DNA of 30,764 nt from positions 1 to 30,764 of the forward strand of contig CAYZCU010000009.1 of assembly GCA_964477065.1 (NCBI GenBank), in the 5' to 3' direction. The DNA is from 2-02-FULL-43-11-A sp964477065. Its GTDB lineage: Bacteria > Patescibacteriota > Microgenomatia > UBA1406 > HO2-37-13b. The translations under genes and the position numbers were made by a program. Shown here piece by piece: positions 23,638 to 30,764 of this stretch. Position 1 is the stretch's first letter. Every line of letters begins with the position of its first letter. The notes beneath the pieces are model-generated. The model searched no databases. It was given only the letters and a program-made list of their open reading frames with translations, and had not been told where the DNA came from.

Positions 23638-26600
23638 CTAGGATGTCTTTTGCATCTGAGTCCCATCAAGAGGCTTCTGCTCTTGTGGTGGCGTTGCAGG
23701 TGGCGTCATTGGTGGTATAACAGGCATAGCAGGAGTCTGTGGTGGAGTTACAGCATCCTTCTTTGGATCACCTTGAGCCGTAGACGGATCTTTCTTCATA
23801 TCAACCGGTGATGGTGCTGGCACCTCCTTCTTTTCTGGCTCAACAGGCTCGACCACTTCCTTCACATCTTTACTGCCATCACGTGGGCACACGACGGTGG
23901 ATTGTTTGACTACCTCTGTCTCAAAAGATGCGCCACATGCATTACAGGTGTATTTTTTCACAACCTTTGAGAGCGGTGACTCTTTGATAGGTTCAAATGA
24001 AACATGTTCGATATTAAAGATAAAGTTTTCACCATCAAAATCAACCATGAGGGCATCACTTTCATCAATTTTCTTCTCAATAATGAGCGTAGAAATTGGA
24101 TTTTCAATCAATTTTTGGATCGTGCGCTTGAGCGGACGAGCTCCGTAGATTGGATCAAATCCCTGGCGGACAATTTCCTTTTTAGCTGATTCACTCCAGG
24201 TGAATCCAATATTTTGATCCTCAAGGAGCTTTGTGATGCTCTTAAGCTGAAGCTCAGCGATTTGAAGCATGTGCTTGTACTTGAGTGGTTCAAAAATGAT
24301 GACTTCATCAAATCGGTTGATAAGCTCAGGTCGGAAGAACTTTGAAAGCTCACCCATGACCTTCGTTTTGATCTTGCCATACTGATTTGTTGCAAGCTCA
24401 TCCTCAATTTTTTCCTTTTCTGCGATTTCTTTTTCAAGTGGGAACTCTGCGCCGAAGTAATCATGCAATGTCTGCATCTTCCAGACCGTCCCTGATGTGG
24501 CACGAGACCAAATTTTATCCCCAACGATGATACATTCAGTCCCTTCTTGGGTAAAGAAATGTATATCCCAATAGTTGATAGGGAATGTCCCTTTATCTTG
24601 TTCAGATGTCGGCTTAGCGGTGGCAGATTCTGGCTTTGCAGTAGTAGCCTCAGGCTTTTGTGGCTCGTCCTGTTTTTTTGTGTCAGGTAGTTTGTCAGCT
24701 TGCACAGGTGTTGGTGCTTTTGTATCCACTGCAGGCTTCTCTGGTTTTGCAGGAGCTGTGGATGCTTGAATCGCATGCCCTTCAAAGTACTCTCGCAGTG
24801 TCCCTGTCTTCCAGTTGGCTTCATCACCTTTACGCTTCCAGTATCGATCTGCAAGCGTGACAACTTCTTCTTCAGCTGTCGAAAAAGCATGCGATTTGAG
24901 TCGAGCGGTGGGAAGCTGTTGCTCTGGCGCATCGGGGAGGGCATTAATGACAACGCCATCTTTGAAATAATCGATAAGTGTTAGGGTATTCCAGACCTTT
25001 GCCGTTGTTGCGGTACGTTGGAAAACGCGATCCTGAGAGGTGATCATTTCAACGCCTTGTGGCGATATGGCGTGCGTGTCAAAATTTTTGGCTGGGAACT
25101 GAATGGCAGATTCAACATCATGCTGTTCTTTTGTTCCATCAGGCTTCTCTATAATTTTGTGTTCTTGAATTTTTTGCCCAGCAAAGTAATCAAGAAGCAT
25201 CATGTTTGTCCATGCATTTGTTGCAGATTCGCGCTCAAAGACCTTTCCCATGATGGTCATGATCTGGCGACCGCGTGGTGAGAATGTGTATGTCGAGAGC
25301 ACGGTTGGCTCTTCAATCTCAGCTTTACCTTGAGCAAGTATCTCATCTTGGATCATCTTTGTCCCGATGTTTGAGGTACAGATAACGACGGTGTTTTTGA
25401 ATGAGACAACATGACCTTTGTTATCTGTTAGGCGTCCATCATCAAGGACTTGAAGCAGGATATTGAAAATATCAGGATGAGCCTTCTCAATTTCATCAAA
25501 AAGGACGACTGCATAGGGGCGTCGGCGGACAGCTTCAGTCAGTTTACCACCTTCTTCATAACCAACATATCCTGGAGGGGCACCTAGAAGCTTTGCAACT
25601 TCGTGCTTTTCCATGTATTCAGTCATGTCAAACCGAATCATTGCTTCTTCCTGGCCGAAGAGTACTTCAGCAAGAGTTTTGGAAAGCTCCGTTTTACCCA
25701 CACCAGTCGGTCCAAGGAAGACAAAACTTCCGATAGGGCGATCTGTAGACTTGAGTCCAGCACGGCCCCGTCTGACAGCTTGTGCAACTGGCTCAACGGC
25801 ATGATTTTGATTGATAAGTCTCTTGTGAATAATATCCTCAAGTTTTGTGAGCTTTTCTGTGTCTGAATCAGACAATTTAGAAACAGGGATACCTGTCCAG
25901 CGCGAGATAACATCCTTGATGGCTTGTTCGCTCACACTTGTAGTCGTCTGAGATTTTTTGTCATTATATTCTTCTTGCTTGATATGCAGAGCTGTCTCAA
26001 GATCATCAATTTTTGGTTGCAAAATCTTTGAGCGAACCTTGTCACCACGTTTCTCATTTTCATCCATTTCCTGCTTTAATTGTTTGAGACGCTCCTCATG
26101 GGATCGAATTTCCTCAGGAAGGGAAATAAGTGGCAAGCGAACTGCTGAGGCGGCTTCATCTATCAAGTCAATTGCTTTATCAGGGAGGAATCGATCACCA
26201 ACATAACGCTTTGACAGCTTTACAGCAACTTCAATTGTTGCATCAGGGATTTGGACGCGGTGAAATGCTTCGTACTTGCCTTTGAGCGCCTTAAGCATCT
26301 TGATAGCTGGTTCAACCTCTGGTTCAGGGACAAGCACTGGTTGGAAGCGACGCTCAAGAGCTGGATCTTTTTCAATGTATTTACGATATTCAGTAAGTGT
26401 GGTTGCGCCAATCATCTGCAACTCTCCGCGTGCAAGAGATGGTTTGAGGAAATTGGAAGCATCCAGTGATCCATTCCCACCTGCTCCAGCGCCAACGATG
26501 TTATGAATTTCATCTATAAACAAGATAATAGATCCATTTGCAGCGACAATTTCTTCGATGACTTTTTTCATGCGTTCCTCAAATTCTCCACGGTGTGAAG

Positions 26601-27771
26601 CACCAGCCAATATGGCCATGAGGTCAAGTTGCAGAATTCGCTTCCCGATCAGTGATTCAGGAACTTCTTTGGAAACAATTTTTTGTGCAAGACCTTCAAC
26701 AACGGCTGTTTTACCGACTCCTGCTTCTCCCACGAGGACAGGATTGTTTTTAGTTCGGCGTGAGATGATGTGAATAGTTCGTTCGATGACCTCCGAGCGC
26801 TCTACCACAGGATCAAGCTGGCCACTTTCTGCGACAGCTGTGAGATCTTTCGTATATTGTGCAAGAACACTTTGGCTGTGTGAGTCTGCTTCCTTGCCAT
26901 CAGCTGACAGACCCTCTTTTTTGCCTGTGATTTTTTTATTCAGATCTTCTTTTTTGACACCAAGTTTAGCCAATACACGAGCTCCAGCGCCTTCCCCTTC
27001 ATCATACAAAGCAAGCAATATATGTTCAGGTGATATAAATTCATAGCCAAGCTTGCGTGCGACAACAAGTGCATTATCAAGTATGCGCTTCACCCGAGGT
27101 GATGGTTGTGGCTGAGATGGGGCAGTGCCTTTTTTATAGAGTGCAGTCAATTCCTGCTCAATTATTTGAGGCTGAATTTTATTTTCCGTAAAAAGCTTAT
27201 AAATTTCAGGATCTGCAAGTAAACCATGGAGAAGGTGTTCTGAGTCGATCAGTTCAGACTGCAATTCTTGAGCCTTTTGCTGAGCTGTGACAAAGATACG
27301 ATTTGATCGTTGCGTCATGTGTGTCATGAGATCAAGCTGACCTCGCTTATCAGGATCAATAGCTGAATCTGACGTTGGGGGAACAGCCGGATCTGCTTTT
27401 GTGTCTGAAGATAGTGATGGTGGTGTTCCAGCTGGGGCATCCGTTGGAGCAGGTGTGCTCATAGGTGGCGTTGGAACAGGCGCTGAACCTTGCTGAAGTG
27501 GTACGACAGGTGTTGGTGCTGGTGCCTGGGGGACTGGTGCTCCATCGAGTGGTGGTGTGGCAGGCGTCACGACAGGCATGGCTGGTGCAGGTGGCATACC
27601 AATACCATTGTAAGATTGACCTGATGGTGGGGTCCCGATGCCGTTGTACGATTGTCCGGTTGAACCCATAGTTTGTGTTGTTGTCGCAGTCACGACAGGA
27701 CCAAGTGGTGCAGGAGTAGCCTGAACATCGTCATCGTGTGGCTTCTTTTTGAAAAAATCTAAGACAGTCAT
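23638..27771 (-). CDS. clpC: ClpC/ClpB-type AAA+ unfoldase with a four-repeat insertion in the second AAA domain and proline-rich tails
   Basis: Clp unfoldases thread proteins through a hexameric pore. This 1377-residue protein is about 500 longer than usual. Order: Pro-rich tail (1-140), Clp_N double-repeat domain (about 150-300), AAA domain 1 (Walker A GEAGVGKT, K354; Walker B FIDEIHN), a short ClpC-like middle domain (about 560-620), and AAA domain 2 (Walker A GPTGVGKT, K693; Walker B LFDEIEKAHP; sensor 1 TSNIG at 799-803; arginine finger R1153 in LINRFDE). Normally about 40 residues separate sensor 1 from LINR; here about 350 do. The insert sits where ClpC has its ClpP-docking loop and holds four copies of a 40-residue unit (830-1112). 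No VGF/IGF-type loop is visible. A zinc-ribbon-like module (C1276, C1279, C1295; the fourth position is D1298) and a second Pro-rich tail follow. A strong promoter precedes the gene. Confidence 0.93.
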   Translation of the reverse strand: MTVLDFFKKKPHDDDVQATPAPLGPVVTATTTQTMGSTGQSYNGIGTPPSGQSYNGIGMPPAPAMPVVTPATPPLDGAPVPQAPAPTPVVPLQQGSAPVPTPPMSTPAPTDAPAGTPPSLSSDTKADPAVPPTSDSAIDPDKRGQLDLMTHMTQRSNRIFVTAQQKAQELQSELIDSEHLLHGLLADPEIYKLFTENKIQPQIIEQELTALYKKGTAPSQPQPSPRVKRILDNALVVARKLGYEFISPEHILLALYDEGEGAGARVLAKLGVKKEDLNKKITGKKEGLSADGKEADSHSQSVLAQYTKDLTAVAESGQLDPVVERSEVIERTIHIISRRTKNNPVLVGEAGVGKTAVVEGLAQKIVSKEVPESLIGKRILQLDLMAILAGASHRGEFEERMKKVIEEIVAANGSIILFIDEIHNIVGAGAGGNGSLDASNFLKPSLARGELQMIGATTLTEYRKYIEKDPALERRFQPVLVPEPEVEPAIKMLKALKGKYEAFHRVQIPDATIEVAVKLSKRYVGDRFLPDKAIDLIDEAASAVRLPLISLPEEIRSHEERLKQLKQEMDENEKRGDKVRSKILQPKIDDLETALHIKQEEYNDKKSQTTTSVSEQAIKDVISRWTGIPVSKLSDSDTEKLTKLEDIIHKRLINQNHAVEPVAQAVRRGRAGLKSTDRPIGSFVFLGPTGVGKTELSKTLAEVLFGQEEAMIRFDMTEYMEKHEVAKLLGAPPGYVGYEEGGKLTEAVRRRPYAVVLFDEIEKAHPDIFNILLQVLDDGRLTDNKGHVVSFKNTVVICTSNIGTKMIQDEILAQGKAEIEEPTVLSTYTFSPRGRQIMTIMGKVFERESATNAWTNMMLLDYFAGQKIQEHKIIEKPDGTKEQHDVESAIQFPAKNFDTHAISPQGVEMITSQDRVFQRTATTAKVWNTLTLIDYFKDGVVINALPDAPEQQLPTARLKSHAFSTAEEEVVTLADRYWKRKGDEANWKTGTLREYFEGHAIQASTAPAKPEKPAVDTKAPTPVQADKLPDTKKQDEPQKPEATTAKPESATAKPTSEQDKGTFPINYWDIHFFTQEGTECIIVGDKIWSRATSGTVWKMQTLHDYFGAEFPLEKEIAEKEKIEDELATNQYGKIKTKVMGELSKFFRPELINRFDEVIIFEPLKYKHMLQIAELQLKSITKLLEDQNIGFTWSESAKKEIVRQGFDPIYGARPLKRTIQKLIENPISTLIIEKKIDESDALMVDFDGENFIFNIEHVSFEPIKESPLSKVVKKYTCNACGASFETEVVKQSTVVCPRDGSKDVKEVVEPVEPEKKEVPAPSPVDMKKDPSTAQGDPKKDAVTPPQTPAMPVIPPMTPPATPPQEQKPLDGTQMQKTS
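24436..25284 (-). repeat. Four diverged ~40-codon repeats inserted in the Clp gene
   Basis: The copies are at 25165-25284, 24946-25068 (one codon longer), 24766-24885 and 24436-24555. They encode residues 830-869, 902-942, 963-1002 and 1073-1112. The shared pattern is F-S/T-x-x-x-x-E-x-I/V-I/T, then K/R-V/I/Y-F/W-x-R, a W eight or so residues on, then T/M-L-x-D/E-Y-F. Copies are similar at protein level only. Spacers differ; the one between copies 3 and 4 is rich in Lys, Pro, Thr and Glu and looks disordered. Confidence 0.85.
27598..27657 (-). repeat. Duplicated octapeptide GQSYNGIG in the Clp N-terminal tail
   Basis: GQSYNGIG occurs twice, encoded by 27634-27657 and 27598-27621, separated by four codons. 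It lies within the proline-rich N-terminal tail of the Clp protein. Confidence 0.8.
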
Positions 27772-27779
27772 TAGAAATC

Positions 27780-27808
27780 ATTATGAAGAAAAACAGATGT
27801 GATGTCAA
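27780..27808 (-). promoter_or_regulatory. Strong sigma-70 promoter of the Clp gene
   Basis: A perfect TTGACA (27803-27808) and CATAAT (27780-27785) are 17 bases apart on the minus strand. The -10 box ends 8 bases before the ATG at 27771, so transcription should start within a few bases of the start codon. No CIRCE-like inverted repeat is seen. Confidence 0.7.
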
Positions 27809-27950
27809 GCTCATATCGTGAGGTTTAGACTGTTGCAATAATGAATGGTGAAGCTCACGGTCGTGAGAATGAAGCTGTAAAAATGATGAAAATATGCCTG
27901 ATGATGTGATAGGTACTTGCAATTTAAAATACTTGGTGAGAAAATGACGA

Positions 27951-28172
27951 ATGGCTAAAAAAGAAACACAACCAAACCCAGAACAAAGTAAAAAAGTAGA
28001 TTTTCAACCAGCTTCACGCGATGATATTACAAAACCCGCGGATAATGGGATTCTCATCATCGATGGTCAGCCCTTTAGAGTTAGGGTTTTAGCGCCAGCA
28101 GTACCTGCTCAAGGGCCTATTCGACTGAGAACTGGATTTCCTCCTGCCCCAAAAACTGAGTTTAGTGAGTAA
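27951..28172 (+). CDS. Small hypothetical protein (73 residues)
   Basis: This is a short gene divergent from the Clp gene. The product has a polar, charged first half (about 1-32) and a more hydrophobic beta-like second half containing GILIIDGQPFRVRVLAPAV, followed by a proline-rich end. There is no signal peptide or membrane segment. A GGTGAG sequence about 11 bases upstream of the ATG may be the ribosome binding site. It ends 2 bases before the next small gene, and the pair are probably co-transcribed. I do not recognise a family. Confidence 0.55.
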   Translation: MAKKETQPNPEQSKKVDFQPASRDDITKPADNGILIIDGQPFRVRVLAPAVPAQGPIRLRTGFPPAPKTEFSE

Positions 28173-28174
28173 TT

Positions 28175-28408
28175 ATGGGTAAAGATAAAGTCACGGTTCT
28201 TCCACCTGGCTATCCGGAAGGATCAGTTGATTATAATGGGCATCCAATTGATAGTGATAAACGCCCCATTCGTATACCTCCTATCAGAGCTCTTGGAGTT
28301 AATGGGAGACGTACCTTCATTGCTAAAGGGATGGGAAGATTTATTCCTGATGATCCTGATAATTTACCAGTAGGTGAATTCCACACTACTCCTATTGACC
28401 CCATATAA
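28175..28408 (+). CDS. Small hypothetical protein (77 residues)
   Basis: This is the second gene of a two-gene plus-strand unit, 2 bases after its partner. The product is soluble, rich in Pro, Gly and Asp, with motifs LPPGYPEG near the start and FIAKGMGRFIPDDPDN later. It has no membrane segment and no cysteine. Its stop lies 2 bases from the stop of the convergent rodZ-like gene. Tight packing and reasonable codon use favour a real gene. No family is recognised. Confidence 0.55.
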   Translation: MGKDKVTVLPPGYPEGSVDYNGHPIDSDKRPIRIPPIRALGVNGRRTFIAKGMGRFIPDDPDNLPVGEFHTTPIDPI

Positions 28409-28410
28409 CC

Positions 28411-29034
28411 CTACCTCTTTTCATACACCTTTTTCACAACTGTTTTGCGTCCATTTGCTCCGGTTGCAACAATCGTTACTGTCGTTCGTGCCTTGGTGAG
28501 AGGGATATCTGCCTCGAATCGATTTTTTTCATCCAGATAGACATCGCGCCCGTTGATGGTAATGAGTGTTTCAGCTGGCGCTGTCCCCGTGAGGAGGATT
28601 TTATCCCGACGCTTAAAGACAGTTTCTGTTGGTGAGGTAATGATAATCTCAGGTGGTTTGAGGTAAAGATATGTTTGATAGCCAAAAAAAGCGACGAAAA
28701 GTATCCCGATGATAACCACGGCAAGCCCGATGGCTCGTCTCTTATGTGACACAAATGTATGCGCCGGTGCTTTTTCTTTAAAGCGCATGTTTTCATGTTG
28801 CGCATATTCGCGTCTGAAGTAAGCTAATAGTTTTTCTTCATCAAGACCGAGAAATTTGCCATACTGCTTGACGATCCCACTTGCATACGTTCTCGATGAA
28901 AATGCTTCCCAGTTGTTTGCTTCGAGTGCCTTGAGACTCATCATACGTATATGCGTCGTCTTTTCGACATCTTCAAGATGCAATTTTTGGGAGAGGCGTT
29001 CTTGTTTGAGAAGTGTTCCGACCTGTGTTGTCAT
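28411..29034 (-). CDS. rodZ: RodZ-like protein: HTH domain, one membrane helix, Ig-like C-terminal domain
   Basis: RodZ links MreB filaments to the cell wall machinery in rod-shaped bacteria. The 207-residue protein starts with a Cro/C1-type helix-turn-helix (about 4-68; LKQERLSQKLHLEDVEK, then the ALEANNWEAFSSRTYASGIVKQYGKFLGLD block typical of RodZ). A basic stretch and one transmembrane helix follow (about 98-122). The extracytoplasmic beta domain (about 125-205) contains IIITSPTETVFKRRDKILLTG and INGRDVYLDEKNRFEADIPL, an Ig-like pattern seen in many CPR proteins. Whether it binds MreB is unknown, as no mreB is in the window. A TATAAT box lies 11 bases before the ATG. Confidence 0.85.
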   Translation of the reverse strand: MTTQVGTLLKQERLSQKLHLEDVEKTTHIRMMSLKALEANNWEAFSSRTYASGIVKQYGKFLGLDEEKLLAYFRREYAQHENMRFKEKAPAHTFVSHKRRAIGLAVVIIGILFVAFFGYQTYLYLKPPEIIITSPTETVFKRRDKILLTGTAPAETLITINGRDVYLDEKNRFEADIPLTKARTTVTIVATGANGRKTVVKKVYEKR

Positions 29035-29045
29035 AGGTGATAGGC

Positions 29046-29051
29046 ATTATA
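29046..29051 (-). promoter_or_regulatory. -10 box of the rodZ-like gene (TATAAT)
   Basis: A perfect TATAAT on the minus strand ends 11 bases before the ATG at 29034. At 17-base spacing the -35 position falls on the T-run of the upstream groEL terminator (TTTTTT), so the -35 is poor. Confidence 0.5.
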
Positions 29052-29067
29052 GCGAATCACACAGCAT

Positions 29068-29101
29068 AAAAAAACCCCGTGGGTTTCCACGGGGCTTTTT
29101 T
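29068..29101 (-). terminator. Rho-independent terminator of groEL, potentially bidirectional
   Basis: A perfect 8-bp stem CCCCGTGG/CCACGGGG (29075-29082 and 29087-29094) with a 4-base loop is followed on the minus strand by seven Ts (29068-29074). It lies 16 bases after the groEL stop codon. On the plus strand a T run follows too (29096-29101), so it could stop transcription from either side. Confidence 0.92.
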
Positions 29102-29116
29102 CGTTCAGAGATGTTG

Positions 29117-30764
29117 TTACATCATGCCAGGCATACCACCCATACCAGGCATTCCGCCACCACCCATCATGTCATCTTTCTTTTCAGGGACATCGGTGAC
29201 GAGTGCTTCTGTGGTGAGAATCATGGTTGCCACAGATGCTGCATTTTCAAGAGCACTGCGCACAACCTTTGTTGGATCAACGACACCTTGTTTGAGCATT
29301 GAGCCGTATTCAAGTGTCTGCGCATTAAAGCCATAGTCAGCATCCTTTGATGACTCAACCATATGCAGAACGACGCCAGCATCAAGTCCAGAGTTGCGTG
29401 CAAGCATACGAACCGGCTCACACAACGCACTGTAGACGATATCGATACCTACTTTCTCTTCGGCATCTTTCGTAGACTCCTTGAGAGCAAGTAATGCCTT
29501 TCGAGCTTTGAGCAAGGTTGTACCACCTCCAGGGACGATACCTTCTTCAAGCGCCGCTTTTGTTGCAGAGACAGCATCATCCACGCGCTCTTTCTTTTCC
29601 TTGAGCTCAATTTCAGTTGTTGCGCCAACTTGAATCACTGCAACGCCACCAGTGAGCTTTGCAAGTCTCTCAAGCAGTTTTTCTTTATCAAAGTCAGATG
29701 TTACTTGATCAATTTCTGCCTTGATTTGAGCAACACGTGCAGTGAGTTTTTTTGCATCACCTTTCCCTCCGATAATGCGGGTCGTGTCCTTATCAGTCCA
29801 GACTTTATCAGCTCGTCCAAGAACATCGATATCGATTGTCTCAAGGGTTGAGCCTGTATCAGCTGATACGACTGTTGCACCAGTGAGAATGGCAATATCA
29901 TCAAGCATCGCTTTTCGTCGATCCCCAAATCCAGGAGCCTTGACGACGAGGGCATTGAATGTCCCGCGCATCTTATTAACGACGAGCGTAGCAAGTGCTT
30001 CAGCATCCACATCATCAGCAATAATGACAAGATTCTTTGAAATCTTCACAAACTTTTCAAGGAATGGTAGAAGCTCAGCAATTGCACTGATCTTTTTGTC
30101 TGTGATCAAGATATGTGCATCGCTAATTTCAGCTGACATCTTTTCAGGATTTGTGACAAAGTAGGCAGACGCATATCCTTTGTCAAACTCCATGCCTTCT
30201 TTGTAATCAACCTCCATTTCGAGGCCCTTGCCTTCTTCAACGCTGATGACACCGTCTTTACCCACCCGCTTGAAAGCAGTGGCGATCAGCTTACCAATCT
30301 CAGGATCTGCGGCAGAAATAGTCGCAACTTGCGCAACTGCATTTTCATCCTCCAGGGGAATTTGCTTGGATGTTTTGCGAATTTCCTCGACAATCACTGC
30401 AACTGCTTTTTCGATACCTCGCTTGAGAATCATTGGGTTGTGCCCAGCAGTGATATTTTTCATTCCCAGATTCACGAGTGATTGCATGAGCAAAGTAGAC
30501 GTGGTTGTACCATCGCCTGCGACTTCACCCGTTTTTGAAGCGGCAGCCTTGGCTAACTGTACGCCCATGTTTTCATATGGATCTTCCAGAGAAATGTCAT
30601 TAGCGACAGAGACGCCGTCATGAATGACGCTTGGTGGTCCAAATTTCTTATCAAGTGCGACATTGCGCCCACGAGGTCCGAGTGTTGTTGTAACAGCTTG
30701 TGCTAACAGATTGACGCCACGAGCAAGTGCTTGTCGTGCATCATCTCCGAATTTAAGTTGTTTT
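29117..30764 (-). CDS. groEL: Chaperonin GroEL (Hsp60), N-terminal codons beyond window edge
   Basis: GroEL forms the double-ring chaperonin that folds proteins with GroES. The reading frame is open to the window end; the visible product of 548 residues starts at KQLKFGDDARQAL, so only two or three N-terminal residues are missing. A shorter reading from the internal ATG at 30568 would lose the ATP-binding N-terminus. Family motifs are TTTLGPRGRNVALDK, VAGDGTTTSTLL (ATPase aspartate), AVIQVGA, DAVSATKAALEEGIVPGGG and the C-terminal GGM tail (GGGGMPGMGGMPGMM). A strong terminator follows. groES is not in the window. Confidence 0.97.
   Translation of the reverse strand, partial: KQLKFGDDARQALARGVNLLAQAVTTTLGPRGRNVALDKKFGPPSVIHDGVSVANDISLEDPYENMGVQLAKAAASKTGEVAGDGTTTSTLLMQSLVNLGMKNITAGHNPMILKRGIEKAVAVIVEEIRKTSKQIPLEDENAVAQVATISAADPEIGKLIATAFKRVGKDGVISVEEGKGLEMEVDYKEGMEFDKGYASAYFVTNPEKMSAEISDAHILITDKKISAIAELLPFLEKFVKISKNLVIIADDVDAEALATLVVNKMRGTFNALVVKAPGFGDRRKAMLDDIAILTGATVVSADTGSTLETIDIDVLGRADKVWTDKDTTRIIGGKGDAKKLTARVAQIKAEIDQVTSDFDKEKLLERLAKLTGGVAVIQVGATTEIELKEKKERVDDAVSATKAALEEGIVPGGGTTLLKARKALLALKESTKDAEEKVGIDIVYSALCEPVRMLARNSGLDAGVVLHMVESSKDADYGFNAQTLEYGSMLKQGVVDPTKVVRSALENAASVATMILTTEALVTDVPEKKDDMMGGGGMPGMGGMPGMM

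Noticed and set aside
23598..23669. N-terminal extension of the VirB2/TrbC-like protein from ATG 23669
   Set aside because: The extension overlaps the Clp gene end, is unlike the family and is avoided by the better-placed ATG at 23597.
27772..27950. CIRCE or other heat-shock operator upstream of the Clp gene
   Set aside because: No TTAGCACTC-type inverted repeat is visible; only a plain sigma-70 promoter is seen in this 179-base gap.
27943..27957. Five-codon open frame (ATG ACG AAT GGC TAA) overlapping the start of the 73-residue gene
   Set aside because: Too short to support and probably chance, although it could act in coupling.
1..30764. UGA recoded to glycine as in some CPR phyla
   Set aside because: rpsT, the pilN-like gene and others end at TGA at their natural family ends, and no conserved protein reads through TGA.
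1..30764. CRISPR array, insertion sequence or prophage
   Set aside because: No regularly spaced direct repeats, transposase, integrase or phage structural genes were seen on either strand.

Overview
The window looks like a compact genome from the Candidate Phyla Radiation (Patescibacteria), standard genetic code (TGA is used as a stop). The reasons are tightly packed genes with overlaps or gaps of a few bases, tRNA genes without an encoded CCA end, -10 boxes that sit almost on the start codons, and small PilN/PilO, RodZ-like and VirB2/TrbC-like membrane proteins. The lineage is inferred from gene style; no marker tree could be run. The sequence contains one 10-N assembly gap (18095-18104) and is cut inside genes at both ends (mltG on the left, groEL on the right).

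Layout. 1-2480 (minus): murJ then mltG, cell-wall synthesis. 2622-6306 (plus): rpsT translationally overlapped with a PilN/PilO pair, a tiny membrane protein, and two Thr/Pro-stalk surface proteins whose C-termini carry LPxTG-like motifs before a terminal membrane segment. 6313-6981 (minus): tpiA. 7050-13960 (plus): a UvrD-type helicase broken by a small deletion, a FemAB-type aminoacyltransferase, a 1010-residue helicase-nuclease fusion and an MFS transporter, almost without gaps. 13962-16855 (minus): dnaG-rpoD. 16889-17758 (minus): a trypsin-like protease.

17845-22106 is an accessory stretch: a tail-to-tail type II restriction-modification pair (C5 cytosine methyltransferase plus Bsp6I-like endonuclease), a DUF1761-like membrane protein, a protein resembling the cadmium (zeta-class) carbonic anhydrases of diatoms, an alpha/beta hydrolase, and two serine tRNAs, one with the unexpected anticodon ACU. 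22117-30764 returns to core genes: recF, a VirB2/TrbC-like protein, a very unusual Clp ATPase, two small unknown genes, a rodZ-like gene and groEL.

The most striking object is the Clp ATPase (23638-27771, 1377 residues). About 310 extra residues are inserted in its second AAA+ domain, where ClpC normally carries its ClpP-docking loop. The insert holds four diverged copies of a roughly 40-residue unit that I do not recognise. Proline-rich tails flank both ends, and a zinc-ribbon-like module missing one cysteine lies near the C-terminus. Second in interest are the zeta-carbonic-anhydrase-like gene and the tRNA-Ser(ACU).
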